Positions 11,596 through 23,833 of a stretch of 64,000 nt of DNA are shown here, piece after piece. Both the position numbers and the translations under genes were made by a program. Numbering within the stretch: position 1 is the stretch's first letter; every line of letters starts with the position of its first letter. Below the pieces are notes generated by a model. It was not told the origin of the DNA and ran no database searches. It was given only the letters and a program-made list of their open reading frames with translations. Origin of the DNA: Triplophysa rosa (taxonomy: Eukaryota > Chordata > Actinopteri > Cypriniformes > Nemacheilidae); the NCBI RefSeq assembly GCF_024868665.1, contig NC_079902.1, forward strand, positions 13,761,265 through 13,825,264. The letters run 5' to 3'.

Positions 11596-12712
11596 AATGT
11601 TTTGTTTTTCCAGTGTTCAAATTATAATTGAATTGATCTTCAGTCATCTTTTTTGCTTGCATTTTAACTGTGGTTTAATTATGTATATTGTATACATAAT
11701 AAAGTATGATGACCACAAATTGTGTGTTGTGCACATCAATCAATGTCATATATATTCTTGAGACTAATACAGTATGACTCTGCAATCAAGCAGCACAGTT
11801 TGTCTTGCAGCCAGCAGTTAACATAAATCCTGTAGAAATGAGGCCATTTTCCCACCCAGAATAAATGTCTACCATTAGGCTGACCGACTGGCTGCAGCTG
11901 ACGTGAGATATTACCTTTTTCAAGACTTCTGGGACTTTGTTAGCTTCCACGTGACGCTCAGTACCCTAAGAAAGGTCAGTATGGAGAGACGGTCAGCTTG
12001 CTTTCTTTTTTTTAACCCTAAAGTGATATTGGGGACAAATGTGTGCAAAATGATTTTGTTTTTTCTAAGAACTTTTTTTCTCTAAATCTGATCGGTACAA
12101 AACCCGGCTTCTTTTCCTATGTTTTCCACCTATACACCCAAAAAAGTTGGACTTTATTCGACAATGTTAAGTAGCTGAAAATAAAAAACTCCTTAATGAG
12201 TTGTTAAGGCCAATTTGTGGGCACCCATAGAAAATAAATGGCAAATAATAAAATTTCACAGCATTTTTCTTATTTGTCCAATAAACATTTAACAAATCCG
12301 AACAGAATGCAGATCATTCATACACATACCTGTATATGGGGTGAGCCTATAGAACATCCTCACACACACGCACACACGCACGCACGCACACACCCACAAA
12401 CATAAAAATGTTTTCCTGAATGATATCAAATAAAAACTGACATTCACTTTTTCTAAATAAAACCATTATACAAGAAAAGGGACATTTTATATTATACTTT
12501 TTTGTTATGGACTATCAAACTTCATTACTGTTTGGTTATGAGCAGTCTCATAATGCAGACAAAAGAGAATATCAACAGGAACCTCAATCTTATAAGCATG
12601 AATTGGATGAGTTATGACAAAGAAGAGCAGTTTTTGGTAGATTTGTGATGTGATAAAAGATGTTTTTGTGATGCAAAACTCTTTTTTTCAGCAGACAAGA
12701 TCATGAGCGCAT
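11596..12712. other. Intergenic stretch with CA/CG microsatellite
   Basis: A CACACG-type microsatellite lies at about 12360-12395. Otherwise there are only short chance frames. Confidence 0.4.
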
Positions 12713-12955
12713 TTAAAGGGATAGCTCACCCAGAAATTAAAATGACCCGGATGAATTACTTAAAACAAATCATTCTTAAAATGTTGATAAACAAACAAAA
12801 TTGGCCCATATTGACTTCCATTGTATGAACACAAACCACAATAACATTTCTCAAAAAATCTTCTTTTGTGTTCCACAGGAAGAGTCATATACAGTTTTTG
12901 AACAACATCATGGTGAATAAATGATGACAGAATTTTTATTTTTGGGTGAACTATC
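12713..12955. mobile_element. Short DNA element, TTAAAGGGATAGCTCACCC family (copy 4)
   Basis: Begins TTAAAGGGATAGCTCACCC and ends TTTTTGGGTGAACTATCC. It shares the tcttcttttgtgttccacag and aaatgatgacagaatttttatt segments with the other copies. About 243 bp, non-coding. Confidence 0.78.
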
Positions 12956-15562
12956 CAAGACTTTTTCAGTTAGAGGTTAGAATCTTGTACCACAACTCTG
13001 TAAATGAAAACATTCTGATATTTAAATGACAACTGTTCATCCAAACCCATCCTACAAACCTTCATTCTGTACCACTAAATATAGACCAAACCAGCAGAAA
13101 CAATATCCGTGACCATTACAGTATAACGCAGTATAGTGTAATGCTGGAAGTTAGTTAATGCATCGATAACTTTTGAACATCACCCCATGGTAATTTAGTG
13201 ATGCTTTCATATTGGGCTGTTTGATCTTGCAAATGGAAGACAGACATCAAAGCCCCTATGAGAGTCAACTGAGAAGTTTGATTTGCAGTAAAAGACTGTG
13301 GAATCAACTGTGCTGAGAGGTATTATATGAGACACCAAGGAGAAAAATGGCATCTGATGTTACAAAGAACTTTAAAACAACTATTCCAAATATTCTGTAG
13401 AAACCATCAACATTTTCACTACACAGCCTTACCATTTATCATCAAAGAGATCATAAATACTTTTAACAGATGCTTTGAAATTCAGAGACACTGTGCTAAT
13501 ATGTAGATCGATTTTGTTCAAAGAAAATGTGATCACAACATTTATATATAGTATATGAAGGCGAGTCTGTCAGATGCTTTGAGGTATACATCAGCTAAAG
13601 AGTCCAGTGTTCAAAAGTAATTCAAAGGAGCATTGTGAGCTTTGTAACCATAAAGCAGACCAGTGATTTAGGTCAATGGCATCCCAGAGCGGCACCCTGC
13701 TTTGGAGATTTTAGACCGTTTGCCTTGGACAGAGGCCATTTAAGTGAAGTCAAGCAAGTTCCACCCTGTTCAGACTCCCACAGAGAGAGAGACGGGAGAG
13801 GGCTGGGTGTAAAGTGACCTTCAACCATGACTGGGATTACAAAGCCAGGACAACCCTGACATTATTGTTTCTTGTTTTGTGTTGGTCAGGTCTCTCTCAA
13901 AAATGTTTTATCTCAATCTCAATGAATGTGGAAAATATATACAGTGTTTTACATGAATGTTAATGATATCGCTGCTGTCCTTCAGAAACCTTGTATCTTC
14001 ATATTTCGTGATTTTTATTTTTTGCCATAAATTATTATTATTAGTCATGTTTGTCACTGGGTTTTGCAAATATATTACCAATGAAAAGTATGAAAACGTG
14101 CTTGTCATCATTTAAAACGTACAGTTTTTCCATTTCCTGAAAAACAGCAAATTTGGACATCCGAGGATTCAGAAGGACAGTAACGATATATGTGAAATAT
14201 TATGCAATCTTGCGATTCACTAATATACTTTCAAAAGTTTGCCAATTTTGATTCTTGTTTATAGAAAGACAAATCCATAGAAGTTGAACATAAAGAGACA
14301 TTATTGTTGGCCTTAACAATTGTAATTATTTGATATTCACAAATATTTGACAACATACGTATAAAAAATATGAAATATAGTACGAAATATTTTGTTATTC
14401 TCAACCACATAATTCACGGATTTACTCAGAGGCTTCCTTCCTTTTAGCATAGTACAAAGAGCAATGGCTAACACTTTCTGTGTGCCATGCCCCGAGTCAT
14501 CCCCATGCCAAGACAAACAGATGTTTTCCTCAGATTTATCTCCTACTGGGTCTCTTGGTGTTGAATGCACATGGTGTATTCACAGGGAATACTTCTAATA
14601 AAGAGGGACGTCTAGTTAAAACTTTCCAGGAGCTGACTTGGAAAAGGGCGGAAACGTCTCTTTTTCAAAATGAGATCCTTCCACTGTGTTAGGCATCGGC
14701 GGTTTCCTAAATTTGTAAACCTTCAACCATTAAAGAGTAAACTGACCCCAGCTGTTATTTTTCTTCTCCTCTCTCCCCCTTTTTTCTCGCTTCTCCGAAC
14801 AACCACATCACTGATCTGGATTAGAGGGTCTGGAAAGTGGTGTTTAGATGTGAATGGCCATTTTGTGGACTGCTGACTTGTAATATGGAGGTCTTTACAT
14901 GTGGTTTGTGACCCTCTCATCGGTAAGGTCAACAAGGAACGAGGGGAAAAAGGAAGAAGGCCTGCACCGTTCTGCAGCGCCATTAGGTCTGAGTGAGTAA
15001 CAAAGAGATGGTCTGTTTGTTATGCCGAGCACTGCAGCACTGGGCAGGATAAAACATGAAAGCGTGACAGTTTAGGTCAAATGTTAAGATTCAAGGCTTT
15101 TTTCTCAGGTGTTCTTCATTCAGGATCGGTTTTCCCCTGGCTATTGAGGTGAACGAGAACTGAAGGGCCGGGATGATGTAGTCATTACTTGGGCTGTTTC
15201 TGAGATGACCGCTGTGGATTTGGGTGGTCTATTGAAAACATTGTTCATATAAAAGCATTAGTAATTGCCGAAGTGACTCATATATTGGGAGTGATCTTCA
15301 AATATGTGCAGCTTTTTCTTTTTAATGAAGAAGTGAGCATTTTCCATGCACGTACCCTTACAGCTCCACCTTCTCATGATTACTTAAGCTACACTATGTT
15401 TGCTTCTCAGCTGTCACAAAGACCTAATTAACAGCACAGTGCAAGATCAATAAAAGATCTCACTTCATTGCCCCATTTAGACTTAATTTTATGAAAAAAC
15501 TTTGCATCTTCTAAACACATTCTCTGCAAGATTTTATAGAAATTTGTTGCTATTTATCATCT
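12956..15562. other. Intergenic stretch, no gene recognised
   Basis: There are several frames of 60-86 codons on both strands, none resembling a known family or bounded by good splice sites. Some relatively GC-rich blocks (about 13620-13860 and 14600-15200) could be conserved non-coding sequence, but this cannot be judged from one genome. Confidence 0.35.
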
Positions 15563-15644
15563 TACATTTGGCATTTTTCGCTTTTATCCAAAGCGACTTA
15601 CAGTGCATTTACTTGCTAGCACAATATTCTACCAGTTGAGAAAC
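15563..15644 (-). mobile_element. Truncated SINE fragment
   Basis: On the minus strand, AAGTCGCTTTGGATAAAAGCG followed by a degraded copy of the tail matches the 3' part of the tRNA-derived SINE at 41675-41824. Upstream of it, CTCAACTGGTAGAATATTG resembles a decayed A box. The B box region is missing, so this is an inactive relic. Confidence 0.6.
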
Positions 15645-15788
15645 AGAAACATGTAGCAAATTGATCAATCTTACATTTATCAATTTGATGTGGTTGTCTT
15701 TACACCAACACTGATACTGGCATTGCTTTTGACATTGATAGCCATGAAAACACATAAAAAAATAAATGTTACAAATTAAACTTCCGAC

Positions 15789-16506
15789 CAGGGGTGCGTT
15801 TCCCAAACAACGACATAACTCACTGGTTAACCACTATAGTACGATGCATCGTTGGGTAAATTAACGATGTAGTTACGACTGTTTCCCGAAACAGTAGTAA
15901 CTCTGTGGGAGATCAATTGTTTGAAACAAGTTGGTTCAGCAATCTAGTTGATGACGCCACACAGGTGGTGGAGTAATGACGTCTACAAATAAATACGTTC
16001 TGATCGAATTAATGTCAAATTCTTGCTTTAAATAACATACATTGCATTCTATTTTTGTTATCTGTTATTTTATTTCACAATATTTAATTCATTTATAAGT
16101 GTCCTCTTACGTCATTCCGCCCAGGGATTCCCCAGGGTCTTAGAGAACGCAGGCCATGCGCATGCGCCCTTCTCAAACAACAGCGCTTCTATTTTCGTGA
16201 CAAACTAAAAGATGTAAAATTTAATTTGTATATATTTAGAATGATGGATATGGAATGCACTGCGTGTTGCTTGCTTACTTTGATCAAAAGCTTAATGCAT
16301 GCAAGTCTACATGTCATAATAATAAGGAACGATGCTTCTAACCACAGCTGTAGACCTGTAGTTCCAACCACGCAACTTTGCGATGCTGCTTGCGATTGAT
16401 CGTTGGAACGATGGTTTTGGGAAACACTTAAATCGTTGAACTATGCTGGAACGAAGGAACTTGCGACCATAGTTGGCTAACGATGCTTTTGGGAAACGCA
16501 CCCCTG
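15789..16506. mobile_element. DNA transposon with CAGGGGTGCGTTTCCC inverted ends
   Basis: The left end CAGGGGTGCGTTTCCCAAA is matched by TTTGGGAAACGCACCCCTG at the right end. Sub-terminal motifs with aacgat / atcgtt also repeat in inverted orientation. About 718 bp with no transposase frame. CAGGG-type ends are common in hAT elements, but I do not see an 8-bp target duplication, so the superfamily is tentative. Confidence 0.75.
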
Positions 16507-17088
16507 GCCAGCAGTTTAATAATCTTTTCCAACTTGGACACGTGTTTTTATTCTTTAATTCTGATTGGACTTACTGCTCCTATACAAATAAAAAACAATA
16601 ACGTATGAATTGGTATGATGTGAATTGTCCGTAAACATAATTATTTGAAAAAATAATGAAGAACTTGCATGCCAAAACCTAACCATCACTGGCATGAAAG
16701 CAGATTGTACTAAAACGTACAAATCAGATCGAACAAATTTATACAAATTAGCCACCTCGTTAAATAGTTACAAACTGCTGTGAGATTATGTTAAATATTA
16801 AATGTTAAAATAAATATAAAATCCTTGCCAATACTGTCAGCGAAAGGGGTTATACTAGCATCATGTAATTTAGCGGCATCTAATGGTGAGGTTGCGAACT
16901 GCAACCAACGGCTCACTACACCTCTCCCTTTCGAGGCACCACAGCAGCTGCCGTGCAGATGTCGTCACGTTTTCGCTTTTTTGCCGAATATATGCTCATA
17001 ACGGGCTCTGTAGAGTAGTTTGTCCATTTAGGTGTACTGTTAAAATAACATGTCGAATTCCATGTAAGGGGACCCGAGGTGTATATAG

Positions 17089-18392
17089 CAGGGGCAGTTC
17101 TAAGGTAAATGGCTATCCGGGGCTTAGCCCAGAGACCTCCACATTGTGTTCGAATACAGTGCTGTAGCAAGTCAGGTCCTGGCCCATTAGCAAAAACTTT
17201 AAACGGACCACCTCTGTCTGTTCTCGACCACATTGCGCATTACTGGACATCGGTTGTTTACTCAGGTTATTTAAATGTTGATGTGCGTCAATCGCGCTGA
17301 TGAATAGTAATGGCAGACCCCAAGGGAGCGCAAACTCTCAAGAGCCAGAAAGAGGGAAAAAGTGACGCAGCGTTTTGTGCGTGTTTTTACACGCGACATG
17401 TGAACGGCCCTAACATTTCAATGATAAAACAGTTATCAAACATTAAACATTTAGCTACTTACATCACGCTGGCTCTTTAACAGTTAAAGCGGACCTTAAC
17501 CTCGGCTTCTGTCCATAGAAAACCCCGCCTTCCTTCATTTGTTTGGCCACCTTAATTAGATTGATATTGACGAGCTCATTCAGAGTCCATATAAATTAAA
17601 CTTCATTCCGTTTCGACACAGCAAGGTAAACAAAGTAATGTTGTACATGATACATTATACAATAATGATTGTGTAAATGATTATGCCCCGGTTTCACAGA
17701 CAGGGTTTAGCTTAAGCCCGGACTAACACTTAGTTAAATTAGGATATTTAAGATATTTTTATAAAAAATGCCCTAGTAAGAAACATTACTGGTGTGCATC
17801 TTGAGACAAAACAATGGCGCTGACATCCTTTAAGATGTTTTAAGGTGAGTTATTTTCAGTTAAGACTGCTCAAACATTAATTTTAGTCTGGGATTAGCCT
17901 TAAACCTTGTCTGTGAGACCGGGCATATCTGTGTTAAAACGATTAAATAGATGACAACTAATTGGGACAGTAAAGACCTCTCTACTACCCTTAACTTCAC
18001 CATACACTGTATTATTAAACACCTGTTAGCCATTTTCAAATATTTTCTTGATTTTATTGAAAATAAATGCCTGTATGGTCCGATATGTGATGTGAATGTA
18101 GTTTGGCAAAAGGTGGAGTCGATCTGGCACTCATATGTAGTGCCAGTACTACTTGTCACACGTCTTACTCACTACACCACAGAAACTGCTTGCAAGTGGT
18201 GTTGTTTTGACCGTCAAAATTATTTTACGGAGAATTAAGGACCCACTCACATTTGCCCTTGGGTAGATGTGCAAAAGACGCAAAATGTAAACGGCCCCTA
18301 AGTGATTTACAGCATGGTAATAAAACATTCGGGGCTTTACTAAAAACTTTCGGGGCTTCAGCCCGCTTAACCCACCGCTAGCGCCGCCCCTG
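17089..18392. mobile_element. hAT-like non-autonomous element inserted in an older repeat
   Basis: The ends are CAGGGGC and GCCCCTG, flanked by GTATATAG (17081-17088) and GTATGTTG (18393-18400), a likely 8-bp target duplication with two substitutions. The insertion is proved independently because the flanks join into the repeat seen intact at 55917-56250. The 1.3-kb interior contains another MITE (17683-17926). It has no transposase frame, although terms such as CGGGGCTTAGCCC and CGGGGCTTCAGCCC near the two ends are also related. hAT assignment rests on end sequence and duplication length. Confidence 0.75.
17683..17926. mobile_element. MITE with CCGGTTTCACAGACAGGGTTTA ends
   Basis: Left end GGTTTCACAGACAGGGTTTA and right end TAAACCTTGTCTGTGAGACC are inverted repeats with two mismatches, around about 244 bp. 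It lies inside the hAT-like element, giving a third nesting level. By recollection, elements with these ends are common in fish. Confidence 0.75.
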
Positions 18393-18958
18393 GTATGTTG
18401 ATAGAAATAGCTCATTCTAAGGTAATAAAACCATAACGTTATGTAAGGTCTTTATACACCTCTCAAGACATAGTTATGTACATTATATTGCATTTCTGTC
18501 AATAGATCCACCAAAAAAATACACATTGCTATCATTTTCGCATTACAATATTTTAGCCTAAAGTCTATTTGGGGCCTAATCAGAACATTTTTTAATGTTT
18601 GCATTGCTGCTGCTGTCCTTCACTTCACTTGGGAAAGTTACTTTCATTGGAGAGCAGCAATGTAAGCGTTCTGGTCAGCAATTTGCAATTTGTTTGTGTG
18701 TGGAATGTGAGACAGCATCTGTCACTGTCAGAGGGCTGAAAGCATCCAAGTAGGCTCAGATCAACAGTTATTTCCACACGACTGATCATTAACTCCATCA
18801 GACTTCAGTAATAGTATATAAAAATTATATTTTTAAAAGTGTAAATGTCAAATAATAACAGGATTGAAGAAACAAATGAAGCAATTTAAAATAAATTTAA
18901 AAAATGTAATGGAAAATCAATTCCAAATTCAAAATGTAGGTATAGCGTATCTATATTA

Positions 18959-19191
18959 ATATATGAAGAGTTTGGTTCCAAAATGAGGAATTCGTTTTTT
19001 AAATTGTTCAAAAATCATGTTGTTTTATTGTGCATTCCAATTAATATCAATCAAACTGCAGTTGGTTTTCTTTTGATTTAAGCCATAATAACTCAAAAAA
19101 ATTCAGCTAACACAATAAAACACAATAAAAACATGATAATATAATAAAAAATATGATTTAATCTCATTTTGGAACCAAACTCTTCATATAT
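18959..19191. mobile_element. MITE with perfect 29-bp inverted ends
   Basis: The terminal sequence beginning ATATATGAAGAGTTTGGTTC is repeated exactly in inverted orientation at the right end over 29 bases. The element is 233 bp, AT-rich inside and non-coding. TA dinucleotides at the ends are consistent with a Tc1/mariner-type MITE. Confidence 0.8.
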
Positions 19192-22100
19192 ACACCTATA
19201 ATTTTGAATTGAAATGACGGTGACAGTGATGAAGCAGTGGTCAGCCATGTGGACATAAATTGGACACAAATGGCCATGTTTCCTGCAATGATCCTGTAGA
19301 GGTCAAGGAGATTGCTGAATGTTCACACCTAGTATTGTCACAGATATTCCCAATGGGTCTCTCACAGTCCTCTATAGACTACATAGGTCAGTTTTTATGA
19401 GCGTGCATGAGATTGAACCTGCATCAGCACATTGCAAAACAGAGTTGAAGGTCTGTATAGAAGCAACCACCATGTCATAAAACAGATGCATAATTCATGC
19501 CTTCTTAGCATTTGGGTGCAGAAAGTTAAATTGTAAAATATAAATGTAATTTAAGGTGCACCTTTTCTTTTTTAAACAATACAAAAAAAATAAAAAATAA
19601 AAATGATACATTTTAAGATCTGCATGACTTTTATTAAAATATGCATGCATTTACAAACACACCACAACATCAGTAGGGACACATTATTTGCTCTAAGGTT
19701 TATTGATTTAATCTCAACAGGTTTTTATTTGTGTATTGATTCAGGCCACAGTGCAAGTGAGTTCACAGTATTATAGTGGCTATTTCATAATAATGCAATC
19801 CTAACAACCCTGCAATGCAAGTAAAGTTCTGTTTAGTTTCTCTATCAGTTGTAATTGCTATGAAATGAGATTTCTCCCTTTTAGTTTCCAAAACAGATTG
19901 TAGAGCAAATTTCATTTGTGCTTCACATTAGACCATTACATTATGGGCCCAGATCCATCAACACCAGGTTATAATCACCTCAAGCTCACCTGATTGATTT
20001 ACAACAGCTAACACAAAGCAAGATGCTATAGGGGATATGGTCTGTGATTTATAATGAATTCCCTGTCCATTTAAACAGCCATACTGTATGTGTGCTGTGT
20101 TTTAAAAGTTTTAAACATTGACTTCTACTGACATTATTTTCACTTTTAAAATGGAACAGAAATTGAGGACATCAGAGTACTATTTGTTTTATTTGAAATT
20201 TTCCTTGCATCTGTTTACTGTTAAACTACAAAGATGATGCGCATTGTACTGATTTTTATACACAGACAACAGGAAAGAAGATGCTTTGCAGCATTTGATT
20301 CGTGTAGAACTGGGTTATAGATTATGGCTTCGACCTTGTGTGTGGCAACACCTTGTCAAACATAAATGATACAGCATCACATGCATTAACCTTCAAGTTC
20401 TCTAGCTCTTTATAGATAAACAGTATATGCTTCTAAAGCGCATACATATTATGCAAATATAGTGACCTGTGCAGTACAAAAGGTGGACAATATCTGACTG
20501 CAATATTTACTGTTCTAACAAAGGTTTGCAACAGCATTGGAAATAGAGGGTTGTCCACATCCCTCTGTCCACATCCTCATGATTAATGCCACTCAGATGT
20601 CAGATCATTACTTTAGCCAGGAACCACAGCCAGTCCCTGGAAAAGCACAAAGCACAGAGGCCTGTAATTAACTTAATGAGACCAAGCCCAGTCCAACATT
20701 CATACGCACAACCGCTTCAAACCGCTTGCATTATAGTGCAAGTACTCTCAGATGCAGACATGATTTTATTAAAATACTTTGTGATAGCCTCTGTACTAGA
20801 ACATAAAAGGTATTGTGAAAAATTGTGATCCTCTTGTTATTATGCTAATAAATAACATAGACTTTACACTTTATCTAATGGTGACCTTGCACAGCCTGGG
20901 TATCTTGGGTAGGTTGGGTATCTTTTTTTAGTATTAAAAAAACACATCACATTTTACTCAGAAAACCTGTCTAACAAAAAAATTATGGAAGGTCCAAAGT
21001 AGCTAGAAAACAAATTAATTGTCTATATATGACCCGTTACAGAATGGTATTCAACCATTACATGAAATGCAACATTCCTTGTTCTTGAGAAATAACATTT
21101 TATACCCTTTCCACAAAATGGAGGGAAGATGAGCAAATAATATCGATCCATTTTCTTTTTTTAAACTGCAGTGACAGCATTCATCAGGCTCAATCGTTGC
21201 ACTTTGTTATATTTTGTTATATATTAGAGTATATTAATACTCTAGCCCATATTTAGTATAATTATATTGGCCATTTCTTGAAAAATTGGTCTATTTTGTA
21301 TCCTGTTTCTGTAAAATGTACATGATTCTGATGATGATCCAGTCTGAAACATTTCGAGACTCACAGGAATCCCCAATTCATCACAGGAAAGAAATTCAAA
21401 AGAGAAACTGCAAGCTTTACTGTGCTGTAGCACAACAAAGACATTTCAACAAAACAAATCAATTCAGATTCCCATCCCTATCAGACTTCACAAAATGAGC
21501 TTTTCTTCCTTTAAAGACTTACGGCTGACCTCAAAGCATTATTGGGCTTATGAAATTGGTTTGTAAGGATTCTGTGATCAAAGTAACAAAAAATACATCA
21601 AAGAACAATAGTCCGCCAAAATGACAGGGAATATAACCAAACAGATGAAGCAAAGGGTATCAGGCAGGGCACAGCATGGCCTGTCATTATGATATTTTAA
21701 GTTGAATTTAAAAAGCAAAGAATGTTGCATGTTTTATTTACTCAGCTGCTTTTCCAGTCAATAAAACTGAATGTGTGATCACAATGTCGTATTACAATGT
21801 TATTTCTAAGAGTAAGAGTAATTTTTTTGTGCCATTACATGACGTTATCATTGTGCAAAAGAATAACTCTTATACCTGCTGTGCATTTAAAGAATGTGTA
21901 TTTTACTTTTGTCATATGTGATGTTTTTATCCTTTTTACACACAATGTTACCAACACACTAATATGTGTAACCTTTGCCAGTTGAGGACATTTGACAATT
22001 GAGGACAACATTTGCCTTGCAAGAATAACTGAAAGTCTGAAGGATTAACTTCTTCACAGGAACAAATAAAAAGAAAATGTATTATGCATGTCTTTGTCCA

Positions 22101-22943
22101 AGGAACACTACAAGTTTGCACAGCAACAAAACAGGGGTACTACCTTAACCTGAGAGCAACAATATAAGACATCATTTTGCTAACCAGTAAACTAATACAA
22201 AAGAGATGAAACCGCTTTATAAATGTATAAAATGATGAAGAGGTTATAAAAGGTTAATGTAATTTAATAGTGCAGCAGTCTTATTTTTATATACTTTTTT
22301 TTTTTAATCTAATTGCAATCTTAAAGGCTGATGTCAGGTTGCAGTTTATAATTCATGGTTAGGGTTCCCTCTGGCAGTATTAAGTGATTCTTTGACAACT
22401 GCAGATTACTCAAGCAAACTAATGCTTTAAGTGCCACTTGGAAAAACCACAACAATTTTGATAATCGTTTAATGGTAAGAGCAACAGGGTACTGGCAGTT
22501 CTCTGTCCCTTTAACTTCTAAAAGAGTCTATTTACATGAACATCTAATCCAAAATGATGCACTTCTTACATAAATCAAACTAGTGGAATTAAAAAAAAGG
22601 ATAAATGTCTACAACAGTGACTAATACTGCACAAAATACTACCGTAGTTATGAAAGTGGAAAAAGATTAAACATGTCCAAAATGTTGGTACAAAAAAATG
22701 TAAAAATGAAGGAAAGTCCACAAAACAGAACTTTAAATGTATTTACAAAAAAGTCCCCTTTGCATTTTTAGTCTACTGTTCATTTTAAACAGTAAATGCA
22801 TGGCCAATGAGCAAAAGATTTTCCAGTTCAGCCGTTCACTCAGCTCCTCTTTTAAACAGTAGCAAAATCCTTATCTTGAAACATTCTTGATGAATTATTA
22901 ATGGGTATTTCAATGCAGCGATGAGAAGAAAATGGAGCGCTGG
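19192..22943. other. Long stretch without a recognised gene
   Basis: AT-rich sequence downstream of pdgfc, with only frames of 80 codons or fewer. A plus-strand TTTATT at 21733-21738 is a further possible minus-strand AATAAA for a long pdgfc transcript. No mobile-element termini were recognised. Confidence 0.35.
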
Positions 22944-23719
22944 TTTATTCCCACAGTGTAATTCATGTCTTTGGGTTATTCAGAAGACAGTGTCAATACC
23001 ACCTCAATTGTCCTTGGATCTCTGAAAGTGGATGCACAGTCTTGCAGCTATGGTCCTTTAATATTTTAAGTTATGAAAAAGTTACGACCACAAAATTGTG
23101 GGACAGAAAGTCTGTTGCCAAACCTGCTTGTTTCCCAAGTAACAGCTTTTATCTTTAAGAAACACTGGAGTCTCTTCGGGGTGACAATAATTCATAGCTT
23201 TTTTCATAGCTGGTTCTGTCATTCATTATCGCATTCTCTATATTTTATTTACTTACTCATCCTCACCAAAATGCACTCAGCTCACTTCAGGCCATCTTGT
23301 TATCCTGGAATCCAAGATCTAATTTTAAGCACATCTTTTACGCATTCTCATTTCCTGAACCTGCATAACTCTGTACACGTTCTCGTGAACACACACAAAG
23401 AACCCCTACAGTACATACGCACATTATACGCAAACCACCAGACACAGAAGTAGACTGTGTCCAATTATCCTCCAAACATTCCATGCTATATGTGGCCAAT
23501 GGAAACTTCTTCATGGGTTAATTCTTTATGGATTTGGAGGTCAAAGAGAATGGAACCATAGGCTTAGACGAGTCAAGATAATAAGATATCCAAACCTGGG
23601 TTTCATTAGTTTGCAACATCAGGGTAAAAAAAGTCTTCAGCTCAGTCATCACAGAGCAAGAAATATTTCCCAGGGTGAAGCGAAGTCTGTGGGGGGCAGT
23701 GTTTTTTCTTGGGACTGGA
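22944..23719 (-). other. pdgfc: Probable pdgfc 3' untranslated region with candidate poly(A) signals
   Basis: The region follows the pdgfc stop codon on the minus strand. Minus-strand AATAAA hexamers occur at 23249-23244, about 470 nt after the stop, and at 22949-22944, about 770 nt after it. The sequence cannot say which is used. Confidence 0.4.
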
Positions 23720-23833
23720 TTAGTCGGAGTCATTTTTACACACACAGCTACACTCCTCATGGTGTTCTAGGGGGACATCTGTCAGAGATTTCTGCAGCCC
23801 ACGACCCCCTGCTCGGTGTTTCAGCATCAAGAC
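23720..23833 (-). CDS. pdgfc: pdgfc coding exon 6: C-terminus
   Basis: The acceptor is ctcatgcag. Encodes 37 residues, from [10 protein letters not shown] through [15 protein letters not shown] to the CSCVC motif and a KNDSD tail, then TAA at 23722-23720. The last cysteines (333, 335, 337) complete the knot. The tail differs from the human RGSTGG ending. Confidence 0.95.
   Translation of the reverse strand, partial: VLMLKHRAGGRGLQKSLTDVPLEHHEECSCVCKNDSD

Larger units (their letters stand above)
16866..18530 (-). mobile_element. Interspersed repeat split by a later insertion
   Basis: Segments 16866-17088 and 18393-18530 are the two halves of one repeat. Joined across the insertion, their reverse complement follows the uninterrupted copy at 55917-56250 from end to end: the segment ending in ttctatctgcattcc continues through gtagcccta, gtgacgacatct and gagccgttggttgca. 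The half at 18393 starts with the target duplication of the inserted element. The function of the repeat family is unknown. Confidence 0.8.
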
